A stretch of 64,000 nt of DNA from Fusarium oxysporum f. sp. lycopersici 4287 (GCF_000149955.1 NC_030988.1:4172543-4236542); one strand, 5' to 3'; positions 11,440 to 22,182 are shown, counted from the first letter of the stretch. Numbers and translations are program-made. Notes: a model not told the origin generated them from the sequence alone.

Positions 11440-12666
11440 TTGACTCCGCGGGGTCCAGCTGAGGACCCAGCCATGGCGGCCACTATCTCGTCGATCCCCC
11501 GCCTGCAATCCCCCACTCTAACTCAGGATTGGGACGTGGACGGAATATCGACTCTCTCTCGTCGTGATTTGACTTTGCCTGGCAACAATAACAGACATAT
11601 TCCAAAGATTTGTGAGAAGTATGCAAGAACTCTACAAGATATCATAGACCTCACCAATCATATCTTGCGATTCAAGAAATCGCCACTGAATCACAATCAC
11701 GACCAGAATCTGGATGACGGATGTCAAAATATCCGTTCTAGCTTCAGCAAAGGCCTTCTCAGTAACACGGTTCGCATAGACGAGAGAAAAAGCGTAGAGT
11801 CTCCTCCTCTCCGCCAGGTAGCTAACCCTCATGTTGGCGTTTTCAGATATGATGACAACACGCCAAGAGAGCTGAGAACATATACTAGAAAATATAAGGT
11901 GCTCGGGACGTATGCCGACAACGTCTACAGAAAGTGGAATGAACAGATCCGACCAGCTCTGCGTTCACGCCGTCATCATCGGTCTTCAGGCACACTCCCG
12001 CTGTACAAATCGGTTCGCTTCGACTCAGCCCTGGAGAATATTCTCTATTTTCATGAGTTGGACCGTCCCTTCGACGTGAGGAAAGATACATCACCTATCA
12101 CAGATTGTGACAAAACCGATTTGTTCCCACCTCCATATAAGAGCCTCAAAAAAAGTACATCGTTTTATGAATGGGAGTTATTTACCCCTAACTTCCCTCA
12201 TGATACTACCGCTCGTGAAACCATGCCCGTCAGGCTTGAGAGGGTATCTCTTTGCAATGATCAAATGGCTATACTAGGCTCTGTTATAGTGGCCAACTTG
12301 GCTTTCGAAAAGTCAGTCGTCTGCCGTTTTACATTCGATTTCTGGAAAACTATTTGGGAAACTACAGCTAAATACGATCATGAGACTAATAATATTGGCG
12401 AAATACCCGGATATGATCGATTTGTTTTCTCTATAATGCTGGCTAATACCGTTGACTTTGCGGCACAGCCTTTATTCCTTTGTATACGCTATGATGTTAA
12501 CGGACAAGAATATTGGGATAATAATTCCGGTACCAACTTTCAAGTTGATGTTATAAAGAGATATCTCTGTCGGGGTAATAAAAGGCAGCTATCACCAGCT
12601 TTTGCGTGTGCAGTCAACCAGGGTTCCAAAGACAGGGTGGAAAAAAAGAAAAGGCTAAAATATTAA
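11440..12666 (+). CDS. PP1 glycogen-targeting regulatory subunit (CBM21), paralogue 1
   Basis: A 408-residue product from one exon. Residues 190-194 (KSVRF) match the RVxF docking motif for protein phosphatase 1. Residues ~255-375 resemble a CBM21 carbohydrate-binding module: FTFDFWKTIWET, YDRFVFSIML and YWDNNSGTNFQVD in order. This pairing is the hallmark of Gac1/PIG-type subunits that bring PP1 to glycogen and favour dephosphorylation of glycogen synthase. The N-terminal 180 residues are low in motifs. A later ATG at codon 12 (MAATISS) is an alternative start. A clear paralogue lies at 44958-45998. Function is inferred from motifs. Confidence 0.85.
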   Translation: MTPRGPAEDPAMAATISSIPRLQSPTLTQDWDVDGISTLSRRDLTLPGNNNRHIPKICEKYARTLQDIIDLTNHILRFKKSPLNHNHDQNLDDGCQNIRSSFSKGLLSNTVRIDERKSVESPPLRQVANPHVGVFRYDDNTPRELRTYTRKYKVLGTYADNVYRKWNEQIRPALRSRRHHRSSGTLPLYKSVRFDSALENILYFHELDRPFDVRKDTSPITDCDKTDLFPPPYKSLKKSTSFYEWELFTPNFPHDTTARETMPVRLERVSLCNDQMAILGSVIVANLAFEKSVVCRFTFDFWKTIWETTAKYDHETNNIGEIPGYDRFVFSIMLANTVDFAAQPLFLCIRYDVNGQEYWDNNSGTNFQVDVIKRYLCRGNKRQLSPAFACAVNQGSKDRVEKKKRLKY

Positions 12667-13160
12667 CACGCTTTTATTCGCACGAGCGATTTAACTTTAG
12701 GTAGCCGCTTGCACCAAGTTTCAAAGCATTTTAGGTCCCACTAAGGGACAGAGAGCGATAGTGTCTAAATAATCAGAATTTTGCGCCATAGCTGTTATTA
12801 TGTTATGGAGACAATTTGTGTAGCTTATAAAGGGAACTCACGAAATCTCAGCCTATTTACATTTCTCCCGGCATTGATAAATCGGCATTGATCCGACAAC
12901 ACACCACTGATTCGGGTTAGATCGCATCTAATTATGTAGACCAGGATCGTTAGCACTTTGATGGCCTGAGCCAGTCTCATTAAAGCCATCGATATCAGCT
13001 AGGATAATAGCAGAGTTTGCGACCGTGTTCACAAGTGTAAACTATTCGCGAATATATAGCCACATCTTCATATTTATCATTCTGATGATTATACTCATTA
13101 TCATAACGTGTCTCAAACTCTGAGTGCCATCCATATACCCAAGATTCGAGTTGCAGCCAT
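12667..13160. other. intergenic, no supported gene
   Basis: AT-rich DNA between two genes that converge here. No coding or structural signal seen. Confidence 0.5.
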
Positions 13161-14012
13161 CTAGGTCTGCGGTCGTTTTCCTTCCTCAGCCGCATTCTCT
13201 CGGTCATTGACTACACGTTCGACAGCAGTTTCAATATCTTCAGCGCCATCAAGCATATCCAGCCAGGCTGTCTGCACCGTCTCATGCTCAAGCAGCAACA
13301 CAATAACTTCAGCTACAGATGCCCGGCTAACACTACCCCTCGACGTTGTAGTTTTTCCAAGCTCGATCAACCCTGCGGGTTCGTCCGACAGTATGCCCAG
13401 GCGAAGACTTATCCCCGAGAAGTTAGCTCGGGTGGACGCCTCCTGAAGAAGTATCTCATCTGCTGCTAATTTAGCTTGACAGTAGCTCAAGAGACCGCCT
13501 CTCTGCATCTCTTGCGCGTATATCCAAGCTTCCTCATCCCACCAACTAGGTCGCTCTCGACGACAGTTAATATACGAAATAACAAGTAATTTTTTAACAT
13601 TCGGCGTCTGGACTGCAGCTTTAATAAAGTTAATAGCAGCATCGCGGTCGATGGCAAACGTCTAGCGAGGTTTATTAGGCGTTATGTTCGATTGAGTTGA
13701 TATATTTCTTACTTGGTCAGGCCTTGCCTCCCCACCTGCTCCAGCGCACCAAACAACGGTATCTGGTTTGACTTCATGGAGGATCGATCTTGCTTGGGAA
13801 GTATCGTGGACATGTTCCAAATTACGGACCAGCACGTTTAAATCTCCCTGGTTAGCAGTGGCTAGGCTGTTGATCTCGGAGACTTGATCCTGTCTCCGAA
13901 TGAGACTAGTGACGGTCCACGACTTCTTAAGTAGTTGCTGCGTAAGGATCTGAGCAATCCTTCCATGGCCGCCGACGATCAGAACGTGTCGACTCATTGT
14001 AGAAGCTGCCAA
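13161..14012 (-). CDS. Rossmann-fold NAD(P)-binding protein (atypical SDR / NmrA-like), two exons
   Basis: A 266-residue product: exon 1 14012-13713, intron 13712-13662 (51 nt, GTAAGA...CTAATAAACCTCGCTAG), exon 2 13661-13161, joined in phase zero. The N-terminus has a dinucleotide-binding signature VLIVGGHGRIA (residues 10-20). A DTVVWCAGAGG strand follows near 87. Residues 160-164 read YCQAK, an YxxxK pair of the short-chain dehydrogenase type. The architecture fits atypical SDRs that act on small molecules or serve as NAD(P) sensors; the substrate is unknown. Without splicing the gene appears as two unrelated fragments. The start is the first ATG ahead of the glycine motif. Confidence 0.85.
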
Positions 14013-14628
14013 TTTCTCTAGCGGCGTGCTTTGTTAAGGCAAATCTAATAGTCCAGGTCGCTTAAAGTAGGCCACGCAGATAACTTCTATGTCAAATCTC
14101 CGCGCCGGGAAGGGAGGCACTAAAGCAGCTGACAACTAATAACGTTAATTATGCTAACGTGACGATGCGGTACCGAATAATGATGAAATGGCAGGTTTAC
14201 TACGTCATTATGCAGTCATAATCCATAGCATCAAGCAAGGATGTAGCAGCATATTATGCTTCGTCGGGCATATTACTCTCCATTTGAGGGGCTGGAATTC
14301 TCAGATACTCATTTAACAAACCTAGACTGACAAAGAAGCTGTCTCACAAAGCTCATTGGTTATGATCCGGAAGCATTATGCTGTCAGCCATCATCACAGG
14401 TGCCACCTGTTACGCTACCCTATGTCAAATCAATGTACATAGCCCAGATATCAACTGCTTTGAACAGGCTTCGGGCACAAGTATTGTCGTCGGAGAAGTT
14501 GAAAGAATTTCGTAGCAGCAGCAGGCCCAAAGAATGGGAATACTATCATACTGGGGGCTTTATATAATCGGATATATGACGGTAAAACTGGAATTATACC
14601 CTAGCTAAAGTGTAGAACCAAGCCATAT
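14013..14628. other. intergenic, upstream of the NAD(P)-binding gene
   Basis: No gene seen. It ends at the TA target site of the pogo/Fot-A element. Confidence 0.5.
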
Positions 14629-14736
14629 TAACGTGTTTTATAAGCGAGTGACCCATATAAGCGAGTGACCCAAAAATCTCAACCTTCTCAATTAAATCGG
14701 CAATAAAAATACCACAAATTATCAGATCAATTAAAA

Positions 14737-16392
14737 CTAATCGCTATATTCTTCTAAATTAACTTCAATTTCCTCCTGACAGGTCCTTGTATTATGCCCG
14801 GCCCTGCCGCATTTGCTACAATGTGAAACCCTCGGTCCCTTTGACCTTCCGCGACCACCACTTCTCGACGATTCGGCTGCTACCTGCCTATCAACATCCA
14901 TCTGATCAATTGCTTGTGATGCCTCTTCTATAGTCAAGGGCCCTCCTTTCTGTAGTCTAGTCCTTTTCCCCCTCCGGCGTCGCTTTACTATCCGATTCTC
15001 TTATTCAACTTGTTGAAGCCTATCCTCTAGTAGGACTATCTTATGGATAAGGACGCTTGTTGCCTTCTCAAAATGCTTAACAGCCTCAATAATTGACTCT
15101 GGGGAGCTGCTCTTATGATTTCTAACCCTTCCCTGTAGATATTTAGAATGCGATTGGGCCTCTAGTAGTGTCTTTGGGGTCCTTGCAGTCCAAGGGGTTG
15201 AAGGTATCGTGACATCTGCGGGAGGTGTCGGGGTCCGTAATTGCACATCAAGCTTTGAGATAACATTTTCTGGGTCAAAGGGAGCAAGCCCAGCTCCTCT
15301 AAAACCTCCTTTGATATTACTTTCTGTGATAGTAGCTCGGTGGGCGGCATGAAAGGCAGGAAAGAACTCGATCTTGGTGATGTGGTTTATAGAGCATCCC
15401 ATTAGACGCTCTATTTCTCGCCCATAGGCCTTTTTCAGCGGCCCAAAGCACCCTAAATCAAGAGGCTGGAGTAGATGAGAGGCATGAGCAGGCATACAGA
15501 GGGTAATAATCTTATTCTCCTCACAATATCTCTCGAATTCGATAGAGTGGTGGCTTTCATGACCATCGAGGATTAAGAGACGATAAGAACCAACTGATCG
15601 GTCCTTTGTTGATCGATCAAAGTGCTGTAGCCAGTCAAGACCTAGCTGGTTATTGGTCCATCCATTTTCGCTCAATGCAATGACCCAATCGCCGGGGAGG
15701 TTGCATTCTCGGTACCAATTGGCAAGATGATATTGGCCTGAACCAATGATGAATGGTGCGATCGATTGACCTTCTGCATTGACCGCTTGAATCACAGTAA
15801 TCCATTCACGATTTCCAGGCTGTATCTTCTTTGGTATCCCTCGCCTTTCTGAGCTTGTGACGACCATTCCGGGCTCAATCATACCCATCATAAAGCCGGT
15901 CTCATCAAAGTTCCAGATATCAGCTAATTGGATACCGTATTTCGCGATCGTATTCTCTACGAGGCGAAACCAGCCCTGAATAATAGTCGGATCTTCGCAT
16001 TTAGCTCTCTTATAGTCATATCTCCGAAATCGACATGCCTTTAGCTCTGGTTGTCGTTGGATAAAGTTATGAACCCAGAGCTTGCCGACTGGTAATGCCT
16101 CGCGATCGGCAAGTAGAGAATTGGCCATTTTTTCCACAAAATCGCGCCGAAGGGGGAAACCTCGGGAATCTAGGTCAAGGATAAATTGAACTATCGTCTG
16201 TTCCTCTAGATCAGATAGGTTCCGTGATTTTGTGGTTATATCACGCTTTGAATGAATGCCATTCCGGCGGCGACCTAAGGTGCGGTGATTGACCTGATAT
16301 ACAGTCGCCGCCTTTCGGATACTTAATTTCGGGTCATTTTGAAGGGCCTGAAGGGCAAGATGTATCCTAGCTTCATATGAAGGCTGTGGCAT
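14737..16392 (-). pseudogene. pogo/Fot-A transposase, one in-frame stop before the zinc knuckle
   Basis: The frame from ATG at 16392 encodes a psq/CENP-B type DNA-binding region (SIRKAATVYQVNHRTLGRRR, residues ~24-43). The DDE catalytic core follows: WNFDETGF near 162, LLILDGHESHH near 275 and QPLDLGCFGPLKK near 311. A TAA at 15003-15001 ends this at 463 residues. The same frame then continues to 14737 with basic residues and a CCHC knuckle (CSKCGRAGHNTRTC). The stop therefore seems to have cut off the last ~88 residues of a ~551-residue enzyme. The catalytic core is intact, so the shortened product may still be active; this cannot be decided from sequence. Confidence 0.85.
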
Positions 16393-16481
16393 ATCGGGTT
16401 GTTGAAAGATATTGAATTGAATGATGATAATGTAAGTTGAGGGATTTTTGGGTCACTCACTTATATGGGTCACTTGCTTAT

Positions 16482-17349
16482 TGTTGTTTATATTGCGCAG
16501 TAGTGCTAGGTGAAAATATATATTTTTGTATAACTTGATTGTTNNNNNNNNNNNNNNNNNNNNNNNNNNNNNNNNNNNNNNNNNNNNNNNNNNNNNNNNN
16601 NNNNNNNNNNNNNNNNNNNNNNNNNNNNNNNNNNNNNNNNNNNNNNNNNNNNNNNNNNNNNNNNNNNNNNNNNNNNNNNNNNNNNNNNNNNNNNNNNNNN
16701 NNNNNNNNNNNNNNNNNNNNNNNNNNNNNNNNNNNNNNNNNNNNNNNNNNNNNNNNNNNNNNNNNNNNNNNNNNNNNNNNNNNNNNNNNNNNNNNNNNNN
16801 NNNNNNNNNNNNNNNNNNNNNNNNNNNNNNNNNNNNNNNNNNNNNNNNNNNNNNNNNNNNNNNNNNNNNNNNNNNNNNNNNNNNNNNNNNNNNNNNNNNN
16901 NNNNNNNNNNNNNNNNNNNNNNNNNNNNNNNNNNNNNNNNNNNNNNNNNNNNNNNNNNNNNNNNNNNNNNNNNNNNNNNNNNNNNNNNNNNNNNNNNNNN
17001 NNNNNNNNNNNNNNNNNNNNNNNNNNNNNNNNNNNNNNNNNNNNNNNNNNNNNNNNNNNNNNNNNNNNNNNNNNNNNNNNNNNNNNNNNNNNNNNNNNNN
17101 NNNNNNNNNNNNNNNNNNNNNNNNNNNNNNNNNNNNNNNNNNNNNNNNNNNNNNNNNNNNNNNNNNNNNNNNNNNNNNNNNNNNNNNNNNNNNNNNNNNN
17201 NNNNNNNNNNNNNNNNNNNNNNNNNNNNNNNNNNNNNNNNNNNNNNNNNNNNNNNNNNNNNNNNNNNNNNNNNNNNNNNNNNNNNNNNNNNNNNNNNNNN
17301 NNNNNNNNNNNNNNNNNNNNNNNNNNNNNNNNNNNNGGATTTTCCAACA
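16482..17349 (-). repeat. Copia-A 3' LTR, interrupted by the gap
   Basis: 62 bp of LTR (16482-16543) precede the N run and 13 bp (17337-17349) follow it. Compared with the complete 197-bp LTR at 21854-22050, only about 122 bp should be missing. Confidence 0.85.
16544..17336. other. assembly gap (793 N)
   Basis: All bases are N. The flanks are the two ends of one Copia-A LTR. Long frames across it are artefacts. Confidence 1.
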
Positions 17350-17369
17350 CGCCCCCATCCACCTTGTCT

Positions 17370-20300
17370 TCAGGGCACAGAGTCATCGTGGACTTCAGTA
17401 CTCCAAATAATACGACCTGCTTCCTCGATCGGACATGCACTGACTCGAATTGCTTCTAGAAAGTGGCCATGGCTGACGGCGTTCAATGGTTTAGTGAGTC
17501 CGTCTGCTACCTGCTCATGTGTGCTGATGTATTGTACATCAATATTCCCGGCTTCAACTTCTTCTCGGATATGGTGCTCGGTTAACGGAATGTGCTTTGT
17601 CCGTTGGTGAAGCTCAGGGTTTCTGCATAGCTTTAGGGAACCCTGATTATCGCCGTTCAGTGGGATAGGCATATGTAGCGGAAGGAACAGTTCAGAGAAG
17701 AGGTTCCTAGTCCAGGCTAATTCTCTGGCACACTGGGAGAGTGCTGTATATTCAGCCTCGGTAGTCGATAGTGCCACTGTTTCGTGCCGTTTGGCCCTCC
17801 ATGAGACTGTAGATCCTTCAAGTTGAACAAGCCATCCAAACGTCGATCTTCCCGTAACAGTGTCGCCTTTCCAATCCGAGTCGGCCCAAGCTGTGATGCT
17901 CCAAGCGGATTCAGGATCTTTCTTGACGCCCCCAAGCACCAGGCCGTGGTCCCTTGTCTGCTGTAGATAGCGAAGACCTCTTTTGATCAATCGTGAATGT
18001 GCTGGTGATGGATTCGACATGTATCTTGAGAGTACCGAGAGTAGGAAAGCTAAATCGGGTCTGGTTTGGGTCATTCCATACATCAGCGAGCCGGTTTTCG
18101 AGCTATAGTCTTCTCGTTCTTCTGGAGAAGCCGAGTCGCCATTGTCTCTTGGTTGCAGTGTCGAGAGTGAATTTCGCTCCATCGGGGTCTTGACCGGTCG
18201 GCAATCTTCCAAGCCGAATTTCTTCAGTATTCTGGTAAAATATGCATCCTGGGAAAGGTAGATCAGCCTTGAGTTCCTGTCTCGGGTTATTCTTACTCCA
18301 AGAAAATGGCTGGCGGGACCGAGATCAGTCATCGTAAAGATCTCTCCCAGGCGGGCTTTGTACCCTTGGATTGCTTCCTTGTTGCTGCCCATGATGAGGA
18401 AGTCATCCACATATGTGATGATAATCACTCCCGTTGTGGGATTGTGATATACGGCCGTGTCAGACGTTGCTTGTCTGAAGTCAAGGGATTCTAAGGTCTT
18501 CTTCAGCTTCTTTTGCCATTGCCGAGGCGCCTGTTTGAGTCCGTAGAGGGATTTGATCAATTTGCAGATCTTCTCAGTTGAGAATCCTGCCGGACGGTCT
18601 TCTGGGTGTTGATCGAAATACTCGACAAGTCCTTCCGGCATTTCGATAAAGACTTGTTCATCGAGATCCCCTTCCAGGAACGCCGTCGACACGTCCATCT
18701 GCTCAATTTCCCAGTCAAGACAGGCAGCAACGGTGAGGAGGATTCTCCAAGTCGCCGCTTTGGCAACAGAGGCAAAAGTCTGGTTGTAGTCAAAGCCGAA
18801 CTGTTGTTCAAAGCCTCTGACCACCAGCCGTGCCTTGAACTTGTCGAGGTTGCCGTCCTCGTTTTTCTTGACCTTGAATACCCACTTGACTGTAAGTGGC
18901 CTATTGTGAGCTTGGGTGCGGTCCAGCATGCGCCAAGCTCCTTTCTTGAGGAGGCTGCGCAGCTCACTGTGTATTGCTCTGAGCCAATGCTCCCTTTGCG
19001 GACCTTGAAGCGCTTCAGTCATTGTTTTGGGCTCAGTGATCACCTCTTTTCGGAGATCGGGCAGCTTAGCTGATGTCATGGATGTTGTCGTCTGTCCATG
19101 CTGAGGATTATGCACCTCAGCATGCTGAAGATTGTTCACTTCAGACCTTTGTGGGCTTGGAGTCTTTGTCTGCTCCGTGACGGACTGTGGCCGGCTTGAG
19201 ATGGGAGCTCCGTTCTTGCGGATTTCCGGCTCAACATCATGCTCAGTTTCGGTCAGGAGTTCTGTCTCCCCAACCTTTTCGTAGAATTGTACATTTGCAG
19301 AGCGGACGATCTGATGTCCCTTCCTGCGAGAGGGCACCCAGCAGGTGTAGATCTGTGAACCTTCCATGCATAGGTAGATTCCAGCCTCTCCTCTTGGGCC
19401 AAACTTGTGTGATCTCAATCTTCGTTCCTGCGGTATGTGTATCGTGACTTGTGAGCCGCAGATTCGTTCTCCGGACAGATCCGGCTTGTTGTCTTGTCCG
19501 GGAAAGGCCTCGTTGAGAAAGCTTTCCATGGGAGTGAGGCCATCAATTGCCCTGGTGGCTGTCACGTTTGTCTTGCGCACCATATCTTCCAGGACCAATG
19601 GCCAGAGCTCTATCGGGATTCTTTCCGACTCCATGGTTGCTCTGACTTTGTCAAAGATGATGCGGTTAGAGCGCTCAGCAACTCCGTTAAATTCAGGAGT
19701 ATATGGTATCGTCTTGATGATCTTGACGCCGTGAGTGTACTCGAGGTTCTTGAGAGACGCACCATAGAGCTCAGAGCCGCCATCCATCTGGATTGCGTAC
19801 ACTCGGATGCCATACTGAGTTCGTATCTTGGAGATGAGCTGGCCTAGGAGTTCCGAAGCCATCCCCTTCCTCGTGAATGTGTAGGCCCATCTCATTCGAT
19901 GCCTGTCATCTGTGGCAATCATTCCCCATCGTTCGCCTCTAATGCCCGGTGGATTGACTTTGAAGGTGTCAACATGAATGAACCCGGCCCTGGAGGCTCG
20001 TTTCCGTTTATTTCGCGGAGTCCATCGTAGGGCCTTTGCGATGTCGCAGGCGAGGCAGTAATTGAAAGGCTGATGGTCGTGGTGGCCGTCACAGTACATT
20101 CCTTTGGTCATTTTGGCAGTCTGTGACACCTGATATGCGTTAACATGGCCGAGTCTTCGGTGCCAAAGGTCGACATTCAGGCATTGATTTGATGAAGCAG
20201 TGTGGTGATTGCATGGTTCTGGCTGGAGTTCCCAGGCGGCCTGGTTTGAAACAGTAGTCTTTCCGACCTCAGTGTTCACGTACAGACCGTCCCTTCCTAT

Positions 20301-21785
20301 GCGGAGGAGACCAAAGACATCTCCTGTTGGGTCATACATGTCGTTCCCGTCTATCCAGCCGCCGTTCTTGTATAGCCTGAGTCCTGACATGACATTTACC
20401 GGAAACTCAGGGATGAACAGCGTGTCTTTGAGGTTAATTGTGACCTGCTCACCCCATTTGTTTATGAAGCAAATTTTGACTGTCCCCCTACCGAATGGGT
20501 ACACCTTCCCACCGCCCGTAACGAGGACCGTTCGGGTTGCAGGCTGCAGTTCTGTGAATAGGCTTTGGTCGTTGCAGATGTGGACTGACGAACCTGTGTC
20601 GAACAGCCATTCTGCGGTTGAAGAGATGTTATCAAGGGAGACCTTACACGTCTCTGTATTGTCCATAGGTAGCTCGTCTGAGACGCTGTCTTCAAGGATC
20701 AGAAAAGATCGCTCGACTGTCATATGATTTGATTCCTTGATATGGAGATTCTTGGTGTTGTCCCGTTGAAGATCATGCTCCATGAGTTCCTTGGCGAGGC
20801 GGACTGCCCAGTCAGGTCGCTTATCCTTATGGGCAAACCAACAATCATTTTCGTGATGTCCTCTCTTCTTGCAGTTCGTGCAGGTATGGTCCTTATGCTT
20901 GCCGACCCGATGATTGGTTTCCTGGCTGGATTTGTTCGTGGCTCGTAGGTTCTTTGAAGAGCCTCTCCTCCGGCCGCTTGCCTCTTGCTTTCTTGCGGTC
21001 AGGCCCTTCCTTCCGGTCTTTTTACTGTGAGCCCAGTACGTGGAGGCAGTGCCATGACTATCATCATCATCTGATGACCTGTTTTCATCAATGAGATCTT
21101 GCTGCATTGATCGTAGTGTTGGCGGATGCTCCGAGCGTAGGAGAGCGCGCTGTCTGGCAGTCCAGTCGGGGTACTCGTTCTCGCAGGCAGTCAGATAAAC
21201 AACCTTTTTGAGGGTATCTGAGATTGGTTCTTTCTGCTCGAGGAGAAGTTTGACGAGTCGTTCAAAGTCGACATTAAATTGTGGAATTGTCTCGTAAGAG
21301 CTTGTTTTGATCCGGATGAACTGGTAAAGTGTTGTCTGCAGAAGAACTGGGCCCGTGCCAATACAATAGGCCTGGAGAAGGTTGAACATCTCCTGGGGAT
21401 TCTCAATCCCGACTAGTTGACTGAGTGCTTCTCCAGTGCAGTTACCTCGGATGGAGACGGCAGCTTTTGCCGCCCTGATCTTTTGATCCATAGTCTGCTG
21501 TTCCTCGGGAGGGTAATCACCAAAGACAGCATCTTCGAGGCCATTGATCCGAAGAATGGCCTTCTGAGCTGGGCAATATTGCTCCCAATTGGAGGGGCCG
21601 CCTAGCTTGAGCTCTTGCGGAAGGAAAAGAGTATTCTTTTCAGAGATGACCGTGGTACTGTCATACATTGAGGATGGTGTGTGGTCTTGACCTGAAGCAC
21701 CAGGTCGCGACGATTCGGATGCAGGCGATACTCTGATTGTGTTGCGGGTTCGCATGGTGGAACGTGGGGCTCGTCGTGACGTCAT
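17370..21785 (-). CDS. Copia-A Gag-Pol polyprotein
   Basis: A single uninterrupted frame of 1471 codons. Order of domains: Gag; CCHC knuckle (CTNCKKRGHHENDC, ~302); aspartic protease (WLFDTGSSVHIC, ~393); GAG-pre-integrase (LWHRRLGHVNAYQVS); integrase with FIHVDTFKV, a GGSELYG Asp region and the Glu in PEFNGVAERSNRI; reverse transcriptase with KARLVVRGF and the YVDD active site (~1123); RNase H with AWADSDWKGD and TTEAEYTAL. The order PR-IN-RT-RH defines the Copia superfamily. All catalytic residues seem present, so this copy could be autonomous. Near-identical to the copy at 62422 over the shared region apart from scattered substitutions. Confidence 0.95.
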   Translation of the reverse strand: MTSRRAPRSTMRTRNTIRVSPASESSRPGASGQDHTPSSMYDSTTVISEKNTLFLPQELKLGGPSNWEQYCPAQKAILRINGLEDAVFGDYPPEEQQTMDQKIRAAKAAVSIRGNCTGEALSQLVGIENPQEMFNLLQAYCIGTGPVLLQTTLYQFIRIKTSSYETIPQFNVDFERLVKLLLEQKEPISDTLKKVVYLTACENEYPDWTARQRALLRSEHPPTLRSMQQDLIDENRSSDDDDSHGTASTYWAHSKKTGRKGLTARKQEASGRRRGSSKNLRATNKSSQETNHRVGKHKDHTCTNCKKRGHHENDCWFAHKDKRPDWAVRLAKELMEHDLQRDNTKNLHIKESNHMTVERSFLILEDSVSDELPMDNTETCKVSLDNISSTAEWLFDTGSSVHICNDQSLFTELQPATRTVLVTGGGKVYPFGRGTVKICFINKWGEQVTINLKDTLFIPEFPVNVMSGLRLYKNGGWIDGNDMYDPTGDVFGLLRIGRDGLYVNTEVGKTTVSNQAAWELQPEPCNHHTASSNQCLNVDLWHRRLGHVNAYQVSQTAKMTKGMYCDGHHDHQPFNYCLACDIAKALRWTPRNKRKRASRAGFIHVDTFKVNPPGIRGERWGMIATDDRHRMRWAYTFTRKGMASELLGQLISKIRTQYGIRVYAIQMDGGSELYGASLKNLEYTHGVKIIKTIPYTPEFNGVAERSNRIIFDKVRATMESERIPIELWPLVLEDMVRKTNVTATRAIDGLTPMESFLNEAFPGQDNKPDLSGERICGSQVTIHIPQERRLRSHKFGPRGEAGIYLCMEGSQIYTCWVPSRRKGHQIVRSANVQFYEKVGETELLTETEHDVEPEIRKNGAPISSRPQSVTEQTKTPSPQRSEVNNLQHAEVHNPQHGQTTTSMTSAKLPDLRKEVITEPKTMTEALQGPQREHWLRAIHSELRSLLKKGAWRMLDRTQAHNRPLTVKWVFKVKKNEDGNLDKFKARLVVRGFEQQFGFDYNQTFASVAKAATWRILLTVAACLDWEIEQMDVSTAFLEGDLDEQVFIEMPEGLVEYFDQHPEDRPAGFSTEKICKLIKSLYGLKQAPRQWQKKLKKTLESLDFRQATSDTAVYHNPTTGVIIITYVDDFLIMGSNKEAIQGYKARLGEIFTMTDLGPASHFLGVRITRDRNSRLIYLSQDAYFTRILKKFGLEDCRPVKTPMERNSLSTLQPRDNGDSASPEEREDYSSKTGSLMYGMTQTRPDLAFLLSVLSRYMSNPSPAHSRLIKRGLRYLQQTRDHGLVLGGVKKDPESAWSITAWADSDWKGDTVTGRSTFGWLVQLEGSTVSWRAKRHETVALSTTEAEYTALSQCARELAWTRNLFSELFLPLHMPIPLNGDNQGSLKLCRNPELHQRTKHIPLTEHHIREEVEAGNIDVQYISTHEQVADGLTKPLNAVSHGHFLEAIRVSACPIEEAGRIIWSTEVHDDSVP

Positions 21786-21840
21786 CTTGAGTTGAAGTTT
21801 GGTTCTTTGATTCAGAAGAGAAACCCGGTGTTTGCTAACC

Positions 21841-21853
21841 CGGGCTCATAACC
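21841..21853 (-). promoter_or_regulatory. Copia-A primer-binding site (tRNA-iMet anticodon arm)
   Basis: Directly after the 5' LTR the minus strand reads GGTTATGAGCCCG, complementary to CGGGCTCATAACC, the anticodon stem-loop of initiator tRNA-Met. The well-known Copia mechanism uses a 5' half of this tRNA as primer. Confidence 0.8.
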
Positions 21854-22050
21854 TGTTGTTTATATTGCGCAGTAGTGCTAGGTGAAAATATATATTTTTG
21901 TATAACTTGATTGTTCATTAGTGAGATGAGAGTTCTTCTCAGGTTTATATCTCTAAATGATTTCATCTAGGACTTTAAACTTTAAATCTAGGACTTTCAG
22001 ACTGTTAGTCTGAATCCTGAAGGGAAGGGGGATCCCCGGATTTTCCAACA
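21854..22050 (-). repeat. Copia-A 5' LTR (197 bp)
   Basis: Complete LTR with TGTTGG and AACAACA ends and a TATATATAAA-type promoter stretch inside. Inner boundary abuts the primer-binding site; outer boundary abuts the CTTAT duplication. Confidence 0.95.
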
Positions 22051-22182
22051 CTTATAAAACACGTTATAAAAAGATGACGCGTTGAAGTTTAATAACTTTT
22101 GACATCGCAATGCGAAAGTTTTTGCCCAGTATGAAGTTGGTCTAGTTAGCCCGTCGAGCGGTTTCCCAAGTTATTCTCTTAC

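Larger units (their letters stand above)
16482..22050 (-). mobile_element. Copia-A LTR retrotransposon, copy 1
   Basis: Complete Ty1/copia element on the minus strand: 5' LTR 22050-21854, primer-binding site 21853-21841, single gag-pol frame, purine-rich tract next to 17350, and a 3' LTR 17349-16482 interrupted by the assembly gap. LTR ends are TGTTGG...AACAACA. The 5-bp target duplication CTTAT is present. It lies inside the right TIR of pogo/Fot-A. A second copy begins at 62154, and lone LTRs lie at 24497, 40455 and 48161. Confidence 0.95.
14631..22064 (-). mobile_element. pogo/Fot-A transposon with a nested Copia element
   Basis: The left TIR starts ACGTGTTTTATAAGCGAGTG at 14631. The right end is ...CTTATAAAACACGT ending at 22064. 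Both are flanked by TA (14629-14630, 22065-22066), the usual target duplication of pogo/Tc1 elements. The TIR contains a tandem motif AAGCGAGTGACCCA (twice at each end, slightly varied). Copia-A (16482-22050) is inserted 14 bp from the right end, and its 5-bp duplication CTTAT is visible on both sides (16477-16481, 22051-22055). Removing the insert restores a pogo element of about 1.87 kb. Confidence 0.9.

Noticed and set aside
16453..17459. Long frames across the N run on both strands
   Set aside because: They consist of unknown bases only.
18557..20727. Plus-strand frames within Copia-A
   Set aside because: Antisense shadows of the gag-pol frame.
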